Source of the DNA: an uncultured Rhodospirillales bacterium
Lineage (GTDB): Bacteria > Pseudomonadota > Alphaproteobacteria > Acetobacterales > Acetobacteraceae
Direction: 5' to 3'
Assembly (NCBI GenBank): GCA_903844135.1
Contig: CAIMSN010000021.1
Location: forward strand, 1 to 47,899
Length of the DNA stretch: 47,899 bases
Both the position numbers and the translations under genes were made by a program. Below, piece after piece: positions 26,019 through 34,448 of this stretch. The notes below the pieces were generated by a model. The model worked only from the letters and a program-made list of their open reading frames with translations, was not told the origin of the DNA and did no database searches. The stretch's first letter is position 1, and every line of letters starts with the position of its first letter.

Positions 26019-26064
26019 GAACTTCACCTCGTCGCGGTTTCGGTCGGCGCCGAACCTGGCCGTC

Positions 26065-26640
26065 TCAACCGGCCCCGTCCAGCGCGTTGTCCAGCGCGGT
26101 GTCCAGCACCCGCGGCAACAACGCGCGAGCGGCGGTGGTGGTGCCGGGGCGGGCGAGTTCCAGCAGCGTCACGCCCTCCATGAAGGCCAGGATGGTCTCG
26201 GCCATGCCGCGCCCGCGATAGCGGTCCTGCAGCCGATGCTCGATCCAGTCCAGCCAGCCGCCGATCGTCGCCGCCGCGATCGCGTCGTAGGGCGGCTCGC
26301 CGCGTGCGCCATGCGCCACGACGTCGGTCCAGACCCGCATGAACGGCGCCACGTCCGGCATCGTGGCCCGGGCGACGATGCCGGCCAGGACCGCGCCCGG
26401 CGTATCGGGAGGTCCGGCGCCATGCTCGGCGAGCAGACTCCCCATCCGCACGCCGACCCGGTCGAGCGCGCAGCGGACCAGCGCGTCCCTGCTGCCGAAA
26501 TAATAGATCAGCATGCGCCCGCTGGTGCCGAGCCGCGCCGCCAGCGTGCGCAGCGTCAGCGCCGACAGACCATGCTCCAGGACGATCCCGGCGATCGCGT
26601 CTGCCAGTTGGTCGCGTCGCGCGATCGTCTCGTCCTGCAT
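26065..26640 (-). CDS. TetR family transcriptional regulator
   Basis: This is 191 residues from ATG 26640. The N-terminal helix-turn-helix is LTLRTLAARLGTSGRMLIYYFGSRDALV. The C-terminal ligand and dimerisation part has no recognisable ligand signature. A longer version from ATG 26685 would place the putative operator inside the gene, so the shorter start is preferred. It is divergent from the membrane-protein gene at 26707 with a palindrome between them, so autoregulation together with control of that gene is the simplest model. Confidence 0.88.
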   Translation of the reverse strand: MQDETIARRDQLADAIAGIVLEHGLSALTLRTLAARLGTSGRMLIYYFGSRDALVRCALDRVGVRMGSLLAEHGAGPPDTPGAVLAGIVARATMPDVAPFMRVWTDVVAHGARGEPPYDAIAAATIGGWLDWIEHRLQDRYRGRGMAETILAFMEGVTLLELARPGTTTAARALLPRVLDTALDNALDGAG

Positions 26641-26657
26641 GCGAATTCTGTAGCACC

Positions 26658-26682
26658 CGTTACGCGCTCCTGCTATGTAACG
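26658..26682. promoter_or_regulatory. Putative TetR operator (CGTTAC-N13-GTAACG)
   Basis: A perfect 6-bp inverted repeat with 13-nt spacing lies between the tetR-type gene and the divergent membrane-protein gene, 18 bases from the first start and 25 from the second. Placement and symmetry fit a TetR-dimer site. Binding is inferred. Confidence 0.45.
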
Positions 26683-26706
26683 CATGTTTCATTTCGGGAG
26701 AAGATC

Positions 26707-27117
26707 ATGCTCGACCGCCGACAACATGTCGTCCTGGTGGTCTTCGCCGTGCTGTTCTGGGCCGCCGCGACCGCCTGGATCAGGCTCGTTCCCGCCTCGC
26801 TGCAGGACTCGCTGCGCGGTGATCTCGGCTTCCTGACCAGTATCCCGGTCTGCTGGCTCTGCATCCTGCTGGTGCGCGACCGGGCGCGCCTGTCCGCATC
26901 GCAGCTTGTGCCCGGCGCGGCGCTGGTGGTCGCCGTCGCCACCCTGATCGACGCGTCGGCGTTGCGCTGGGCGCCGTCCGTCTATGGCAGGGACGACCAT
27001 GTGCTGCGCCTCGGCGCCGCCTGGCTGCTGTGGGGCTACGGCCTGACGCTGGCGATCGCGTTCGCGATGCAGGCGCGGCACACGAAATCCTTGCAGTTTG
27101 GTTCCCAATCTCGTTAA
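26707..27117 (+). CDS. Small four-helix membrane protein, function unknown
   Basis: This 136-residue protein starts at ATG 26707 (GGGAGAAG upstream). About four hydrophobic segments are seen, with short polar loops: VVLVVFAVLFWAAATAWI, FLTSIPVCWLCILLV, LVPGAALVVAVATLI and LLWGYGLTLAIAFAM. It resembles small TetR-linked membrane proteins such as the DUF5367 type, but I am not certain of the family. It is divergent from the regulator and probably its target. It could be a permease-like stress protein; no function should be assumed. Confidence 0.75.
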   Translation: MLDRRQHVVLVVFAVLFWAAATAWIRLVPASLQDSLRGDLGFLTSIPVCWLCILLVRDRARLSASQLVPGAALVVAVATLIDASALRWAPSVYGRDDHVLRLGAAWLLWGYGLTLAIAFAMQARHTKSLQFGSQSR

Positions 27118-27179
27118 GCCTTTAGCGGCGGAGCTTCATCCTTCCTTTGAAGGAGCCGGCCTCGCGGAGAGGCAGAGCG

Positions 27180-28256
27180 ATGTTTGGGCGTTGCATCCGG
27201 GTGTTGTTGCCGATCCTGCTGCTCGCAGGCCTGGCGGCCTGTGCCGGCCAGGCGCCGCCGTCCGGTCTCAGCGTCACCCAGGAAGCGGCCGCCTATCGGG
27301 CCCATGCCAGGGCGTCGTATCCCGTGCCAGGACCGAGGAGCGATCCCTGGGGACCCTACATCGTCGAGGCCTCGGCCCGCTTCGACGTGCCGCAATCCTG
27401 GATCCGTGGCGTGATCCGGCAGGAATCCGGCGGCCGCCAGGATGCGCTCTCCACCCCGGGGGCGATGGGGCTGATGCAGATCATGGCGCCGACCTACGAC
27501 GAGCTGCGGCAGAAATTCTCGCTCGGCGGCGACCCCTACAACCCGCACGACAACATCCTCGCCGGCACCGCCTATATCCGCCAGCTCTACGAGAGCTACG
27601 GCACGCCGGCGTTCCTGGCCGCCTACGATGCCGGCATGGGACGGCTCGACGACTACATCCTGCGCAACCGGCCGCTGCCGAACGAGACCAGGCGCTACGT
27701 CGCCTCGGTCGGCCCCAGGATCGCCGGCGATCTGCCGCGCCGCCGCTCCAGCACCGACCTGATGGTGGCGCGGGCGGCGACACGCCCGGCGCCCGGAATC
27801 GCGCCGGTGCTGCTGGCCAGCCGCGTGACGCAGCCGGCGCCGCGCGTCTGGCGGGATTCGGTGGCCGAGGCGCCGATGCCGCCGGCAAGGGTCCAGCTCG
27901 CCAGCGCCCGGATGCCGGCGCAGGCGCGCGGCTGGCGCGCCCTGTCCCGGGCCCGCGGCAGCCTGATTCCCAGCGCCATGGCCGCCGTCGTGCCGGCGCG
28001 CTACGAGACCGAGGATCGCACCTGGGCGATCCAGGTCGGCGCCTTCGGCTCGGCGCAGATTGCCGGCCAGGCGGCGTCCGGCGCCCGGCAGCGCGACCAG
28101 ATCCTGCAGTCGGCGCGTCCGCAGGTGATGACCCTGCGCGATGCGCGCGGCGTCACCTACCGCGCGCGCCTGGTCGGGCTGTCGCGGGCCGGCGCCACCG
28201 CCGCCTGCGAGCATCTGGGCGTCGGACGCTGCCTGGTGATCTCGCCGGCGAGCTGA
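27180..28256 (+). CDS. Lytic transglycosylase lipoprotein with SPOR domain (paralogue of 10038 gene)
   Basis: This is 358 residues from ATG 27180, preceded by GGAGAGG. A TTG at 27147 is rejected. The lipobox LAAC gives acylated Cys21. The SLT domain (about 55-190) has catalytic Glu82 in VIRQESGG, GAMGLMQIMAPTYDELR, AGTAYIRQLYESYG and AAYDAGMGRLDDY. The linker is much shorter than in the 10038 paralogue. The SPOR domain (about 280-355) has TWAIQVGAFGSAQIAG. The two proteins share the same layout and near-identical segments such as DPWGPYI, PHDNI and RNRPLP, so they come from one duplication. Confidence 0.92.
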   Translation: MFGRCIRVLLPILLLAGLAACAGQAPPSGLSVTQEAAAYRAHARASYPVPGPRSDPWGPYIVEASARFDVPQSWIRGVIRQESGGRQDALSTPGAMGLMQIMAPTYDELRQKFSLGGDPYNPHDNILAGTAYIRQLYESYGTPAFLAAYDAGMGRLDDYILRNRPLPNETRRYVASVGPRIAGDLPRRRSSTDLMVARAATRPAPGIAPVLLASRVTQPAPRVWRDSVAEAPMPPARVQLASARMPAQARGWRALSRARGSLIPSAMAAVVPARYETEDRTWAIQVGAFGSAQIAGQAASGARQRDQILQSARPQVMTLRDARGVTYRARLVGLSRAGATAACEHLGVGRCLVISPAS

Positions 28257-28335
28257 CCGCGTCGCCTTGACGCAGGCTGGCGCGTCCGGGACGGTGAGGC
28301 GGCGCGCGGCGGCGCGGCAGGGAGACCGACGATCC

Positions 28336-30639
28336 ATGGACGAGAATTTCCGTCGCGCGGCGCTGGACTATCACCGGCATCCCCAGCCCGGGAAGCTGGC
28401 GGTGGTGCCGACCAAGCGCATGGCCACGCAGCGCGACCTGGCGCTGGCCTATTCGCCGGGCGTCGCCGCGCCCTGCGAGGAGATCAAGGCCGACGCGGAC
28501 AAGGCCCGCGACTACACCGCGCGCGGCAACCTGGTCGGCGTCATCACCAACGGCACCGCGGTGCTGGGACTGGGCAATATCGGGCCGCTCGCCTCCAAGC
28601 CGGTGATGGAGGGCAAGGCGGTCCTGTTCAAGAAGTTCGCCGATATCGACTGCTTCGACATCGAGATCGACGCGCAGGATCCGGATCGCTTCATCGATAT
28701 CGTCGCCTCGCTGGAGCCGACCTTCGGCGCGATCAACCTGGAAGACATCAAGGCGCCGGAATGCTTCGTCATCGAGCGCACGCTGCGCGCCCGCATGCGC
28801 ATCCCGGTGTTCCATGACGACCAGCACGGCACCGCGATCGTCTGCGCCGCCGCCATCACCAACGGCCTCACCCTGCAGGGCAAGACGCTGTCCGACGTGC
28901 GCCTGGTCACCTCCGGGGCCGGCGCCGCCGCTCTGGCCTGCGTCGACCTGCTGGTCGCCATGGGGCTGAAGCCGGAGAACGTCACCCTCACCGACGTGAA
29001 GGGCGTGGTCTATGCCGGCCGCGAGGAGGGCATGGGCGAGAACATGGCCCGCTACGCCCACCCGACCGACGCCCGCACCCTGCCGGAGGTGCTGCCCGGC
29101 GCGGACGTGTTCCTCGGCCTGTCGGCGCCGCGGGTGCTGAAACCGGAATGGCTTGAGAAGATGGGCGCGAACCCGTTCATCCTGGCGCTCGCCAACCCGG
29201 AGCCGGAGATCCTGCCGGAGCTCGCCCGCGCCGTGCGCCCGGACGCCATCATCGCCACCGGACGCTCGGATTTCCCGAACCAGGTCAACAACGTGCTGTG
29301 CTTCCCGTTCATCTTCCGCGGCGCACTGGATTGCGGCGCGCGCGAGATCAACGAGGCGATGAAGGTCGCCGCGGTCGAGGCGATCGCCGGCCTCGCCCGT
29401 ATCGAGGCCAGCGAGGCGGTCGCCGCCGCCTATGGCGGCGATGCGCCGATGTTCGGGCCGGACTACATCATCCCCAAGCCGTTCGATCCGCGCCTGATCC
29501 TGGTGGTGGCGCCGGCCGTCGCCAGGGCGGCGATGGAGACCGGGGTGGCGGAGCGGCCGATCGCCGATTTCGACGCCTACCGGCAGGACCTGGACGACGT
29601 GGTGTATCGCTCCGGACAGGTGATGCGCCCGGTGTTCGAGGCGGCGCGCAAGACGCCGAAGCGGATCGCCTACGCAGAGGGCGAGGACGACCGCACCCTG
29701 CGCGCCGCCCAGGCGGTGGTCGACGACCGCATCGCCCGGCCGGTGCTGCTCGGCCGCCGCGACGTGATCCAGGCCAAGCTGCGCAGCCTCGGACTGAGGC
29801 TCGACCTGGATAGCGAGGCGGACGTGATCGATCCGGACACCGCCGAGCTGTTCGCCCCCCTGGTCCAGGAATACCAGATCCTGGTCGGGCGGCGCGGCCT
29901 GCCGATGCAGGCGGCCGAGCGCGCCCTGCGCCGCCGCCCGACCGTCGCCGCCTCGATGCTGCTGCGCGCCGGCCTTGTCGACGCGGCCATCGTCGGCGGC
30001 CTCAATAGCTGGTCGCAGCAGGTGAAATACGTCCTGCCGGTGATCCCGGCGCGCAAGGCCGCGCACCGCGTCTATGCGCTGACCGCGCTGATCCAGGGCA
30101 ACGGCGTGCTGTTCTTCTGCGACACCCACATGGTGCTCGACCCGACCGCCGAGCAGGTGTGCGAAATGACCCTGCTGGCCGCCGAGGCGGTGCGCGAGTT
30201 CGGGCTCGTACCGCGCGCCGCCCTGCTGTCGCACTCCAATTTCGGCTCCAGCGACAGCGCCTCGGCGCGCAAGATGCGCCATGCGCTGTCGCTGATCCGC
30301 AGCGCCGCGCCGGATCTCGAGGTGGACGGCGAGATGCAGACCGACACCGCGCTCAGCGAGGCGCTGCGCCTGCGCACGGTGCCCGACAGCCGGCTGACCG
30401 GATCGGCCAACCTGCTGATCATGCCGAGCCTGGACGCCGCCAATATCGGCTTCTCCCTGCTCAAGGCGGCCGCCGAGGGGCTGCAGGTCGGGCCGATCCT
30501 GCTCGGCGTCTCGCGGCCGGTGCATGTGCTGACCCAGAGCGTCACCGCGCGCGGCATCGCCAATCTGAGCGCCTTCATCAGCGCCCAGCCGGTCCGCATC
30601 GCCGAACCGGACAAGGCCTTAAACAACGACACAAAATAG
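28336..30639 (+). CDS. maeB: NADP-dependent malic enzyme with phosphotransacetylase-like C-terminal domain
   Basis: This 767-residue cytosolic enzyme decarboxylates malate to pyruvate with NADP+. The malic-enzyme part (about 1-430) has the [20 protein letters not shown] start, [30 protein letters not shown] and an NADP site near [16 protein letters not shown]. Residues 440-760 are a phosphate-acetyltransferase-like domain ([35 protein letters not shown]). In MaeB this domain is regulatory, binding acetyl-CoA, and not catalytic. It stands alone, with ssuC 88 bases downstream. Confidence 0.96.
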   Translation: MDENFRRAALDYHRHPQPGKLAVVPTKRMATQRDLALAYSPGVAAPCEEIKADADKARDYTARGNLVGVITNGTAVLGLGNIGPLASKPVMEGKAVLFKKFADIDCFDIEIDAQDPDRFIDIVASLEPTFGAINLEDIKAPECFVIERTLRARMRIPVFHDDQHGTAIVCAAAITNGLTLQGKTLSDVRLVTSGAGAAALACVDLLVAMGLKPENVTLTDVKGVVYAGREEGMGENMARYAHPTDARTLPEVLPGADVFLGLSAPRVLKPEWLEKMGANPFILALANPEPEILPELARAVRPDAIIATGRSDFPNQVNNVLCFPFIFRGALDCGAREINEAMKVAAVEAIAGLARIEASEAVAAAYGGDAPMFGPDYIIPKPFDPRLILVVAPAVARAAMETGVAERPIADFDAYRQDLDDVVYRSGQVMRPVFEAARKTPKRIAYAEGEDDRTLRAAQAVVDDRIARPVLLGRRDVIQAKLRSLGLRLDLDSEADVIDPDTAELFAPLVQEYQILVGRRGLPMQAAERALRRRPTVAASMLLRAGLVDAAIVGGLNSWSQQVKYVLPVIPARKAAHRVYALTALIQGNGVLFFCDTHMVLDPTAEQVCEMTLLAAEAVREFGLVPRAALLSHSNFGSSDSASARKMRHALSLIRSAAPDLEVDGEMQTDTALSEALRLRTVPDSRLTGSANLLIMPSLDAANIGFSLLKAAAEGLQVGPILLGVSRPVHVLTQSVTARGIANLSAFISAQPVRIAEPDKALNNDTK

Positions 30640-30726
30640 TGTGATCGTTTGACACCCTCTCCCGCATGATGGTTGCCTATATCCCGCATCGATCATCCCG
30701 CCCGGGATGCGGAAGAGGCGTCCATC

Positions 30727-31563
30727 ATGCTCGACAGGGTTTCCAGTCTGCCGCCGGCGCGCGCGCGCGCCGCGCCTGCGGTTCGCGATGCGAGGAGGGC
30801 GCGGGTCGGCGCCCTGCGCCGCATGGTGTCGCCGTTGCTGATCCTGGTGCTGTGGCAGGCGGCGTCCTGGAGCGGGCTGGTCTCGCCGCAGACGCTGGCC
30901 TCGCCGCTCGCCATCCTCGCCACCGCCACCGACCTGACCCGGAGCGGCGTGCTGCCGCACAACCTGCTGGTCTCGCTGGTCCGCGCCGGCAGCGGCCTGG
31001 CGATCGCCATCGCCGGGGGGGTCGTCCTGGCGCTGATCGCCGGCCTGTCGCGTCTCGGCGAGGACGCGATCGACGCGCCGATGCAGATGCTGCGCACCCT
31101 GCCGGCGCTGGCGCTGGTGCCGCTGTTCATCCTGTGGTTCGGCATCGGCGAGACGCCGAAGGTCGCCCTGGTGGCGCTCGGCGCGATGATCCCGATCTAC
31201 CTCAACCTGTTCAAGGGCATCCGGGCGATCGACCCCAAGCTGCTGGAGATGGGCCGCACGCTGGGCCTGTCGCAGGGCCAGATGATCCGGCAGATCGTGC
31301 TGCCGGGGGCGCTGCCCGACCTTCTGACCGGGCTGCGCTTCTCGGTCGGCATCTCCTGGCTGATGCTGGTGGTCGCCGAGCAGGTCAACGCCAGTTCCGG
31401 CATCGGCCACATGATGATGGACGCGCAGGATTTCCTGCGCACCGATATCATCCTGGTCGGACTGCTGGTCTATGCGCTGCTCGGACTGCTGAGCGACCAG
31501 GTGGTGCGCTGGCTGGAACGGACGCTGCTCGCCTGGCGTCCGGCAGCGCGGGTGTCGGCATGA
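30727..31563 (+). CDS. ssuC: Aliphatic-sulfonate-type ABC transporter permease (SsuC-like)
   Basis: This is 278 residues from ATG 30727 (GGAAGAGG upstream). A TTG at 30673 is less likely. About six membrane helices and the ATPase-contacting loop LLEMGRTLGLSQGQMIRQIVLPGALPDLL mark the SsuC/TauC/NrtB permease group. WLMLVVAEQVNASSGIGHMMMDAQDFLRTD is very typical of SsuC. It forms the channel for alkanesulfonate uptake with SsuB and a periplasmic SsuA. There is no binding-protein gene beside it; ssuA is at 39414. The stop overlaps the first ATG of the 23-bp repeat array before ssuB. Confidence 0.88.
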   Translation: MLDRVSSLPPARARAAPAVRDARRARVGALRRMVSPLLILVLWQAASWSGLVSPQTLASPLAILATATDLTRSGVLPHNLLVSLVRAGSGLAIAIAGGVVLALIAGLSRLGEDAIDAPMQMLRTLPALALVPLFILWFGIGETPKVALVALGAMIPIYLNLFKGIRAIDPKLLEMGRTLGLSQGQMIRQIVLPGALPDLLTGLRFSVGISWLMLVVAEQVNASSGIGHMMMDAQDFLRTDIILVGLLVYALLGLLSDQVVRWLERTLLAWRPAARVSA

Positions 31564-31628
31564 GTGCCGCGGAGAGCCATCCATGAGTGCCGCGGAGAGC
31601 CATCCATGAGTGCCGCGGAGAGCCATCC
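31560..31628 (+). repeat. Three perfect 23-bp tandem repeats forming coupled 8-codon mini-cistrons
   Basis: The units begin at 31560, 31583 and 31606 and are identical. Each starts ATGAGTGCCGCGGAGAG and ends CCATCC. Each unit read from its ATG gives MSAAESHP and then TGA, and that TGA overlaps the ATG of the next unit as ATGA. The GGAGAG inside each unit sits 6 nt before the next ATG, so it works as a ribosome-binding site. The first ATG overlaps the ssuC stop. The last unit leads into the ssuB ATG at 31629, whose first 8 bases repeat the unit once more. Confidence 0.93.
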
Positions 31629-32345
31629 ATGAGTGCGGCCGCGACCCATACCGGAGTCCGGGTCGAGGGCCTCGGCAAGCGCTACGGCCAGACGCGGGTA
31701 CTGGACGATCTCGATCTCGAGATCCGTCCGGGCGAGTTCGTGGCGCTGCTCGGTCGCAGCGGCTCCGGCAAGACCACGCTGCTGCGCACGCTGGCCGGCC
31801 TCGATCCGGTCGAGGACGGCGCCGTGGTGGTGCCGCGCCAGGTCGCGGTGGTGTTCCAGGAGGCGCGTCTGCTGCCCTGGAAGCGGGTGCGCGACAACGT
31901 CATGCTCGGCCTGGACGGCGCCGACGCCCGCGACCGCGCCGAGGCGGCGCTGGAGGAGGTCGGGCTCGCGCATCGCCTCGATGCCTGGCCGCTGACCCTG
32001 TCCGGCGGCGAGGCGCAGCGCGTCGGCATCGCCCGCGCCCTGGTCCGCTCGCCCGAGCTGCTGATGCTCGACGAGCCGTTCGCCAGCCTCGACGCGCTGA
32101 CCCGGCTGCGCATGCACGCCATGGTCGATGCGCTGTGGCAGAAGCATCGCTGCGCCGTGCTGCTGGTCACCCACGACGTGGACGAGGCGCTGACGCTGGG
32201 CGACCGCGCGGTGGTGCTCGATCGCGGCCGGATCCGCACCACGCTGCCGTTGACCATGCAGCGGCCGCGCCGCCACGACGATCCCGGCTTCTCCGCCGCG
32301 CGCCGGTCGCTGCTCGCCGCGCTGGACGTGCACGAGGCGGCGTAG
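31629..32345 (+). CDS. ssuB: Aliphatic-sulfonate-type ABC transporter ATP-binding protein (SsuB-like)
   Basis: This is 238 residues from ATG 31629, with GGAGAG 6 nt upstream in the third repeat unit. Walker A is GRSGSGKT at 42-49, with VVFQEARLLPWKRV (Q-loop typical of SsuB/TauB), signature LSGGEAQR, Walker B LLMLDEPFA and H-loop VTHDVDEA. It energises sulfonate import with SsuC. A longer open frame from GTG 31587 exists only because three 23-bp units sum to a multiple of three. It lacks its own ribosome-binding site. Confidence 0.9.
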   Translation: MSAAATHTGVRVEGLGKRYGQTRVLDDLDLEIRPGEFVALLGRSGSGKTTLLRTLAGLDPVEDGAVVVPRQVAVVFQEARLLPWKRVRDNVMLGLDGADARDRAEAALEEVGLAHRLDAWPLTLSGGEAQRVGIARALVRSPELLMLDEPFASLDALTRLRMHAMVDALWQKHRCAVLLVTHDVDEALTLGDRAVVLDRGRIRTTLPLTMQRPRRHDDPGFSAARRSLLAALDVHEAA

Positions 32346-32446
32346 CCCCGCACGCCCGACGACGCCCGCCTAAGACCAAAGTCGGATACCGGCGCGTGGC
32401 GAGGCGCGGCACAAGCGCGCGGACGAAGCCGTACGGAGGTCGAGAG

Positions 32447-33685
32447 ATGAACCCATTGCAGCGGCGCGGGCTCCTGTCCGCGGCCGGATTCCTGGGCGCC
32501 GCCGGCGCCGCGCGTGCGGCCGGGTTCGGCAACCCCGACCGTCCGGCGGAAGGCGCGATCAACGCCCGGCTCGCCTCGAGCAAGAGCGAGCCCGGCCCGA
32601 ACAACCCGGCACTGGCGTCGCAATTTCCGGATTTCCAGGACCCGCCGGCCACCGACGTCAACGGCATGCCGCTGTTCTGGGCCTCGTTCAACAACGCCCA
32701 CAAGCGCATCCAGGACGGCGGCTGGGCGCGCGAGGTCAACCAGGACGATTTCGCGATCTCCGAGGACATCTCGGGGGTCAACATGCGCCTGAGCGCCGGC
32801 GGCATCCGCGAGCTGCACTGGCACCAGCAGGCCGAGTGGGCCTTCATGCTGACCGGCAACTGCCGGATCACCACGCTGGACGAGGAGGGCCGGCCCAGCG
32901 TGGAGGACGTCCAGGCCGGCGATCTCTGGTATTTTCCGCCGGGATTGCCGCATTCGCTCCAGGGACTGGGGCCGGACGGCGCCGAGTTCGTGCTCGCGTT
33001 CGACAATGGCCGCTCGTCCGAATTCAACACGCTGCTGCTGACCGACTGGATGGCGCATACGCCGCCCGAGGTGCTGGCGAAGAATTTCGGCGTGCCGGCC
33101 GACGCCTTCAGGACCATCCCGGTCGACAATCTGTGGATCTTCCAGGGCGAGGTGCCGAAGGATCTGGCCGGCGACCGGCGCGACGCGCGGGTGGTGCCCG
33201 GGGCGCAGCAGGTGATCTACCGGCTCTCCGCGGCGTCGCCGCAGCGCCAGACCCGCGGCGGCTCGGTGCGGATCGCCGACAGCCGTCATTTCCCGATATC
33301 GAAGACGGTGGCGGCGGCCCTGGAGACGATCAGCCCCGGCGGCCTGCGCGAGATGCACTGGCACCCGAACGCCGACGAGTGGGCGATGGTGCTCAAGGGC
33401 CAGGCGCGCGTCACCGTGTTCAACACCGGTCCGAAGGCGGTCACCGCCGACTTCAAGCCGGGCGACGTCTGGTACATCAAGAAGAGCCTTGGCCACTACG
33501 TCGAGAATACCGGCAGCGACGAGTTCCAGGTGATCTCGGTCTACAAGTCGGAGCGGTTCGCGGAGGTGTCGCTCAGCGACTGGCTGACCCACCTGCCGCC
33601 CGACATGGTGCGGCGGACGCTCAATCTCGACCCGTCGGTGATCGCACGGTTTCCGACCGGGCGACCGGATTTCCTGCCGGTCTAG
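32447..33685 (+). CDS. oxdC: Bicupin oxalate decarboxylase, Tat-exported
   Basis: This 412-residue protein has a twin-arginine signal (QRRGLLSAAGFLGAAGA). Two cupin domains each carry a full manganese site: His124, His126, Glu130 and His169 in the first; His304, His306, Glu311 and His350 in the second. The motifs are LHWHQQAEWAF and MHWHPNADEWAM. The mobile lid of oxalate decarboxylases is recognisable near 190-195 (SSEFNT) and keeps the essential glutamate (Glu192), which favours decarboxylase (oxalate to formate and CO2) over oxidase activity. It lies 101 bases after ssuB in the same direction, convergent with the response regulator. Confidence 0.9.
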   Translation: MNPLQRRGLLSAAGFLGAAGAARAAGFGNPDRPAEGAINARLASSKSEPGPNNPALASQFPDFQDPPATDVNGMPLFWASFNNAHKRIQDGGWAREVNQDDFAISEDISGVNMRLSAGGIRELHWHQQAEWAFMLTGNCRITTLDEEGRPSVEDVQAGDLWYFPPGLPHSLQGLGPDGAEFVLAFDNGRSSEFNTLLLTDWMAHTPPEVLAKNFGVPADAFRTIPVDNLWIFQGEVPKDLAGDRRDARVVPGAQQVIYRLSAASPQRQTRGGSVRIADSRHFPISKTVAAALETISPGGLREMHWHPNADEWAMVLKGQARVTVFNTGPKAVTADFKPGDVWYIKKSLGHYVENTGSDEFQVISVYKSERFAEVSLSDWLTHLPPDMVRRTLNLDPSVIARFPTGRPDFLPV

Positions 33686-33725
33686 AGCACGGTCCGTTCG
33701 CCTTGGCTCACGCCCCGTGCTCTAG
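33682..33725. terminator. Inverted repeat after oxdC (11-bp arms)
   Basis: CTAGAGCACGG at 33682-33692 pairs perfectly with CCGTGCTCTAG at 33715-33725. It begins at the oxdC stop codon and forms a stable hairpin with a 22-nt loop in the gap between convergent genes. It may terminate oxdC transcription and may be one part of a mobile palindromic element (see 33740). Confidence 0.6.
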
Positions 33726-33739
33726 CCTGTTGTTTCAGC

Positions 33740-33786
33740 GAGCATCTTTATCCGATCGAACGATTCCGTTCGATCGGATGATGCTC
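33740..33786. repeat. Long interrupted palindrome, REP-like, ending in the response-regulator stop
   Basis: GAGCATC-TTTA-TCCGATCGAAC pairs with GTTCGATCGGA-T-GATGCTC around a 6-nt loop, giving an 18-bp stem with a small internal bulge. It is more AT-rich than the surroundings and ends in TGCTCTAG, the same octamer that ends the preceding hairpin. The TAG is the stop codon of the response-regulator gene. It probably acts as a terminator for that gene's opposite neighbour and may be one copy of a dispersed repeat. Confidence 0.6.
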
Positions 33787-34448
33787 TAGCGGTCGGTCCG
33801 GCGCGGCCGGGCGTGGCGGCCGATGCCGGAGGGACGCAGCGCGAGCCGCTCGACCATGCGCACCAGGTCGGCGAGGGACTCCGCCGCCATCTTTCGCATG
33901 ACCTGGCCGCGATGGATCTTGACCGTGCTCACTTCGAGCGCGAGTTCGAAGCCGATCTGCTTGTTCATCAGCCCGGCGGCGACCAGCGCCGCCACCTCCT
34001 TCTCGCGCGGCGTCAGGCTGTCGTGGCGCTGCCGCAGGGCGAGCATCGACGTGGCATCGGCGCAGCGCGCCGCATCCCGCTCCAGGGCGGTCGTCAGCGC
34101 GGCCAGCAGCGCGACATCGGAAAACGGCTTGGCCAGGAAGTCGACCGCGCCGGCCTTCATGCCGCGCACCGCCATCGGCACGTCGCCATGCCCGGTCATG
34201 AGAATGACCGGGACCGGGACGTCCCGGCGTCGCAGATGGTCCTGCACCGCGAGCCCGTCCGCCTGCTCCAGCCGTATGTCCAGCAGCAGGCAGGAGGGCG
34301 ATGCGCGATCGTAGGCGTCGAGGAAACCCTGCGGCGTCGCATGCAGCCTGACCGCGAACCCTTCCGCGCGCAGGACGCTGCCGAGGGACTCGCGGACATC
34401 CGCGTCGTCGTCGAGCACATGGACCAGTCCGGTCGCTTCGCCGCTCAT
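33786..34448 (-). CDS. FixJ-family response regulator
   Basis: This 220-residue protein has an N-terminal receiver domain (8-120) with acidic pocket DDD at 13-15, phospho-acceptor Asp57 (LLLDIRL), TGHGDVPMAVRGMKAGAVDFLAKPF and the conserved Lys. A LuxR-type helix-turn-helix follows (about 140-200: LTPREKEVAALVAAGLMNKQI, STVKIHRGQVMRKM). This matches the FixJ/TodT/StyR group of activators. Its ATG overlaps the stop of the kinase gene (ATGA on the minus strand). Targets are unknown; the adjacent oxdC is a candidate. Confidence 0.93.
   Translation of the reverse strand: MSGEATGLVHVLDDDADVRESLGSVLRAEGFAVRLHATPQGFLDAYDRASPSCLLLDIRLEQADGLAVQDHLRRRDVPVPVILMTGHGDVPMAVRGMKAGAVDFLAKPFSDVALLAALTTALERDAARCADATSMLALRQRHDSLTPREKEVAALVAAGLMNKQIGFELALEVSTVKIHRGQVMRKMAAESLADLVRMVERLALRPSGIGRHARPRRTDR

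Noticed and set aside
27139-27154. Hairpin TCCTTC-CTTT-GAAGGA as a terminator
   Set aside because: The stem is only 6 bp with no T-run, and it lies within the short leader of the next gene; support is too weak to list it.
30649-30683. Promoter with TTGACA before ssuC
   Set aside because: TTGACA is present, but the nearest -10-like sequence (TATATC) is about 23 bases away, too far for a standard promoter.
31560-31628. CRISPR array
   Set aside because: The three 23-bp copies are directly adjacent with no spacers and lie at a coding junction; no cas genes are present.
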